From Arabidopsis thaliana (Eukaryota > Streptophyta > Magnoliopsida > Brassicales > Brassicaceae): 64,000 nucleotides of DNA. The notes under the pieces were generated by a model, which made no database searches, was not told the DNA's origin, and was given only the letters and a program-made list of their open reading frames with translations. The DNA lies in contig NC_003074.8 of the NCBI RefSeq assembly GCF_000001735.4, positions 9,238,101 to 9,302,100 on the forward strand, in the 5' to 3' direction. This document shows positions 60,172 through 64,000 of this stretch, in pieces. The first letter of the stretch is position 1; each line of letters opens with the position of its first letter. Position numbers and translations under genes: made by a program.

Positions 60172-63100
60172 AGAAACAAAATGTGATTGAAATTTTTATT
60201 TATAAGAAAAAGCAAATCTTAAGGTATGCTTTTTAAGGTTTTAGCTTTCTTCTTCCATATCTCAAGTGTGTTTGTTTATTTGGTTATTTGCTCTAACATT
60301 TTTTTGTTATGTTGTTTCAGGGAGAAAAAAAATGCAAATCCCAACACGAATCTGAATATTTTGTTACTTGGAATTAAAAATGATTGACTGATATGCTTTT
60401 GGATGTATACTCATTAATGTTTTTGTTTTAGTGTTTTTTTTCTTGTTCGGTTGAAATAGGGTAATTCATGTAGAACCTTTTTGTGTAACGTTTCTAAGAA
60501 AAAAAAATATGGGATTGTTCTAGATTTTTTTTTTTAATTTAAACCTCGTTATTGATCCAACTTTTAGCTTTTTAAGCTTTATTTTATGATTCTCACTGCT
60601 GGAAATGCAAAAATGATGAAAATATTTATTTTCTCGTGAAAAAAAAAAAAAAAAAAAAATCTCGTGTAAACAATATATTTGTCCTCAAAAACATTACACG
60701 TATTCGATCAGTTTAGAAATACCCTAGCCGAATGTAAGATGTGTAGAAAATATAATTAAATGTGAAAAGCAAGATCTTGTGCTCTTTAGGAATGAATAAT
60801 CCAATCATGAAACACAAACAATATAATTAAATTAACAACGGAACAAAACAACACAATGATTATATTTTAACATAGAGATACGGAGAAAAAAATAATCAGA
60901 TTTATTTTCTTTATTTTGTAGGTAAAAATATGAAGAATAATTTTTAAAAGAGACAAAACATACCTTAGAACATTGACATGTCTCAAATGATGTCTATTGT
61001 TCAAGCATGCTGCCTAGGGCGTGCTGACTTTTGCATTATTTCCCTTCTTTTCTTTTGGTATAATAAATCTAATGGGAAGACATAACATGAGGTCAAATTT
61101 AGACAAATAAAACCACAAGTGAGATTAGGGGAACTATTTGTGGTAAGAAGTTATTTGACTAAAAAACTGTTAGACAATGACACAATGTATTGACAATGAT
61201 ACAACAATTCCATTCGGATTTTCTATGGTTAAGTTTATAAAATATGTTCTTGTTTGATAGTACTGTATGTCTTAAAAATGTAAAACGTATTTCATTAGTA
61301 TTAATTTTGGCATATGAGTGTGTTTTTTAAATCAGCCAACATTATATTACCGTTTTTTTTGCTTTTTTGTGCAAATCATTAAATTACCGTTTTATCATGT
61401 AATTTTACTGTTTGTTTAGAATTGTATAATTGGTAAAAAAAAAACAGCAAAAGTATACTCTTTCACCGTTCTATGATTAAAATAAAAAAATAAATAATTG
61501 ATTTTATACAATGTTCTTTAAATAAGATTGCTCGTTAGAACAAAATTTTGGATGAGAGTTTGTAATATAAATATAACATTAAAGAGTAACGACAATGGGG
61601 TTGAACCCAAAAAAATGACAATGGAGTAAATATTTTACGTAGTCCACCACGTCACGTTAAACATTGAAGGCATGAGTCCATGTCCCATAACTCTCTAGAG
61701 ACACATTCTCAAAACTTTCACGTTTCTATTTCAGCTATTTTTATTTTCTTATTACGTTTCGTGAATTTTGGAGTAGCACACGACACATGTATGAACTTAT
61801 GAAGTACCCAAAATCAACTTAAAATAGAAAAAAATGATGTTCTTGGGCCATATCATGCCTCGGGTTGTATGTTATGCTTTCAATAGATGATTGGTAATTA
61901 ATTTCTTTTGTTTACGAAAGTCAAGCTTATATTTGTTCGTTTTAATTATTTTTTTATATGATTATAGTATTTATTGTAACACGTAAGTACGTAAGAGCAT
62001 CCCCAATAGTTAAGATGTTAAAACATCTTAATCTTGCATCTTAGTTTTTTTTTAAAATTAAAATTTTGCTTTTTCAAAGTTAAGATAAGTTAGAGAATAT
62101 CTTAACTTATTTATGCTCCAATGGTTAAGAAGCAAAAAGTTATTTTGGGAAAAAATTTAAATTATTTATGTTTTAATGGTTTTTTTTTTCTTCCTTTTGT
62201 TTATTTGTGTACCCAATAAATATACAACACATGTCCACTTTTTAAACTTAAGAAAATATCTTAGTTAAGATATAAATCTTAGCTAATCTTAGCTGCTTTT
62301 ATTAAATTTAATTAGTTTATTAGTTAAGATATAGCTAAGATATCTCTTATTTGAACCGATGGAGTTGCTCTAACACAAGGATTGAGCTTGATTTGACTCT
62401 AGTGTTTATATATACTATATTTAAGGCTATATTTTCAAATCGAAAAATACATTTTACAGGATATATAACCAAGAATTATTATTCCCGCTGGATCATATAG
62501 AGATAATATTACGGAAAATGTTATATAATGAAAACATTACATTGTAAAACTGAAAAGGACAAAGCATGCACATTTTAATCATTAAACAGACTATATGATA
62601 AGAAGAAGAAAAAAATCAAATAGATCCTACGGAACTAGTCATATCCTATCTATTTCTCAAAACCCTTGATACAACCTATTTTTGTTACTTGATATCTTTC
62701 TAATATTTCTCTTTAAATTATTCTAACGAAACTAATATTAGTTTGGTTCTAAAATGAAATTATATATCCGGATTAAGCAATTTCGAATAATAATTGGATT
62801 ATACAACGAGCAAAATAAAAAGATTTAGATATGAAATCACATCATTTGCTGGTATATATATATTTGTATGTCTTATATAAGAAATTGACAAGAGAATAAA
62901 CACGGACTTCTAAAAAGAACAAACGGCAAATACATGATTTCATTTGTCCTCCACATATATTTCCTCTTGCATTTCATTTGTTGTTACTTCTCTTTTATTT
63001 CACTGTCGCTCTCTTCTTTTTCTTTCTATTTTTTTTTCTTCTATTGTAATATTTTTTCATTTTGTCTATTTGTGCAATAATGTTTTTGGATTCATTTAGA

Positions 63101-63999
63101 TATGTCTGGACAATTTAAAACATTGACGTGCATGTTCGTATATATAGAATCAGCCATACAAAATGACTAGAACCGACTTATTTATAGAAAATGCCATCTT
63201 GTCTAAATCATATAGCTCTACCTTTATCTTAAAATTAAAACAAAAAATATTCTTTGTAGTTTAGTGATTTTGTGACCTTTTTAAATATTTTTTCTTATTT
63301 ATTGATACCGTAAATTGAATTCTGAAGAATGAATTTGATAACCACATACTACAAAAATTTAACACACAGTTCAAAATAATCTCTTTGTAAACATGGAAAC
63401 TTAGTTAATTATTACAACACAATAGACTATAACTTCAACTGTAATCATAATTTTCTATTCCAAAACTTATACTATAAACTTGAGTTTGATATTTAAAATT
63501 TTGTCCTCGGCTTTACCAAATTCAAAAAAAAACACAAAAAGAAAAAACAACCCTAAGGTGCTTTCTTGATCATACCCTTTTTCTTTTTACTTTTCTTTCC
63601 CTAATTCTTTTTTTTTACAAATTAATTACTAAAGAATCTCCACAATCTGATTTTCCTAATTACTTCATAATCCCCACGCTAATTACCTCTCTCGATTCTC
63701 ACAATCAAATGCTGATTCTTCCTATCAAATTCCATATTTTTAAACTTTGCCCAAATTTGAGGATATGATGTCAATAATCATGTCAATAATTGACATAATA
63801 AATAATAACAATAATAAAATCAGTTATTTTTAAGAATGAAATAAAAATTGAAACAAAATTTGTGGGGCAAATGAAAAGTGGAACAAAAAGAAAAAGAAAA
63901 CGTAAAGCTAAAGCAAACAACACTCTTGAAGGTTGAAGTCTATAGCTAAGCTTCACTACACTTTCTCACTCTTTCAAAAATCCTCTCATCTATCAAAAT
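60172..63999. other. Intergenic region at the right end
   Basis: AAPT2 3' UTR, with a further GT-AG intron likely (donor near 60220, acceptor ttgtttcag near 60320), then AT-rich DNA. It contains a poly-A tract at 60638-60659, one MITE and no gene. The last 100 bases (C/T-rich, ctttctcactctttc) resemble a 5' leader on the plus strand, so another gene probably starts beyond the window. Confidence 0.5.
61995..62370. mobile_element. Tourist/PIF-Harbinger-like MITE
   Basis: 376 bp flanked by a TAA target duplication (61992-61994 and 62371-62373). Terminal inverted repeats GAGCATCCCCAAT and GAGCAACTCCATC agree at 10 of 13 positions. The interior has repeated taagat/atctta words able to fold back and no coding capacity. 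TAA duplication and end wording fit Tourist-type MITEs mobilised by PIF/Harbinger transposases. Confidence 0.75.
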
Positions 64000-64000
64000 C

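Overview
The window is nuclear DNA of a flowering plant. I read it as the lower arm of Arabidopsis thaliana chromosome 3, around loci At3g25490 to At3g25585. Reasons: short GT-AG introns, AT-rich intergenic DNA, and full-length matches of several spliced proteins to Arabidopsis products I know, with exact lengths (formin AFH1 1051 aa, RPL5 301 aa, GLYR1 289 aa, LOH1 310 aa, NIK2 635 aa, SAMDC 349 aa, AAPT2 389 aa). Locus numbers and symbols are from memory; exon coordinates were worked out here from splice sites and reading phase.

Layout. 1-2.9 kb: 5'-truncated, frameshifted LINE retrotransposon on the minus strand. 3.6-5.0 kb: WAK-type kinase without an ectodomain, whose 3' flank is a 99%-identical antisense copy of the last 370 bp of the formin gene. 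5.4-13.1 kb: a patchwork of an unrecognised small gene (7.06-8.1 kb), a second 0.85-kb copy of its 5' half dropped into a dead malectin/LRR receptor kinase, minisatellites and diverged direct repeats. 13.2-16.7 kb: formin AFH1 (minus). 17-22.7 kb: gene-free, with two Helitron-like elements, a MITE-like sequence and a copia-like relic. 22.7-30.7 kb: tandem pair of RPP1-like TIR-NB-LRR genes (minus), each interrupted by a different small frameshift. 31.4-38.2 kb: housekeeping block with RPL5A (minus), GLYR1 (minus) and ceramide synthase LOH1 (plus). 38.8-40.3 kb: a probable proteasome-assembly-chaperone-like gene. 40.6-41.5 kb: a broken F-box gene. 41.6-44.5 kb: receptor kinase NIK2 (minus). 44.5-49.3 kb: gene-poor. 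49.3-50.8 kb: S-adenosylmethionine decarboxylase with its conserved and tiny uORFs (minus). 52-53.9 kb: two tandem genes for tiny membrane-anchor-like proteins. 54.4-56.1 kb: TXNDC9-like thioredoxin-fold protein. 57.2-60.2 kb: aminoalcoholphosphotransferase AAPT2, with a 10-nt micro-exon. 60.2-64 kb: intergenic with a clear Tourist-like MITE; the last 100 bases look like the leader of a further gene.

The genes are independently transcribed and do not form a pathway, although LOH1 (ceramide synthesis) and AAPT2 (phosphatidylcholine and phosphatidylethanolamine synthesis) both serve ER lipid metabolism. I found no wholly new multi-gene system. The most interesting signals are the antisense formin fragment in the kinase 3' flank, the doubly broken TNL pair with a possible TIR-only product, the nested local duplication inside the receptor-kinase pseudogene, and the unfamiliar tandem micro-protein pair with a foldback in the spacer.
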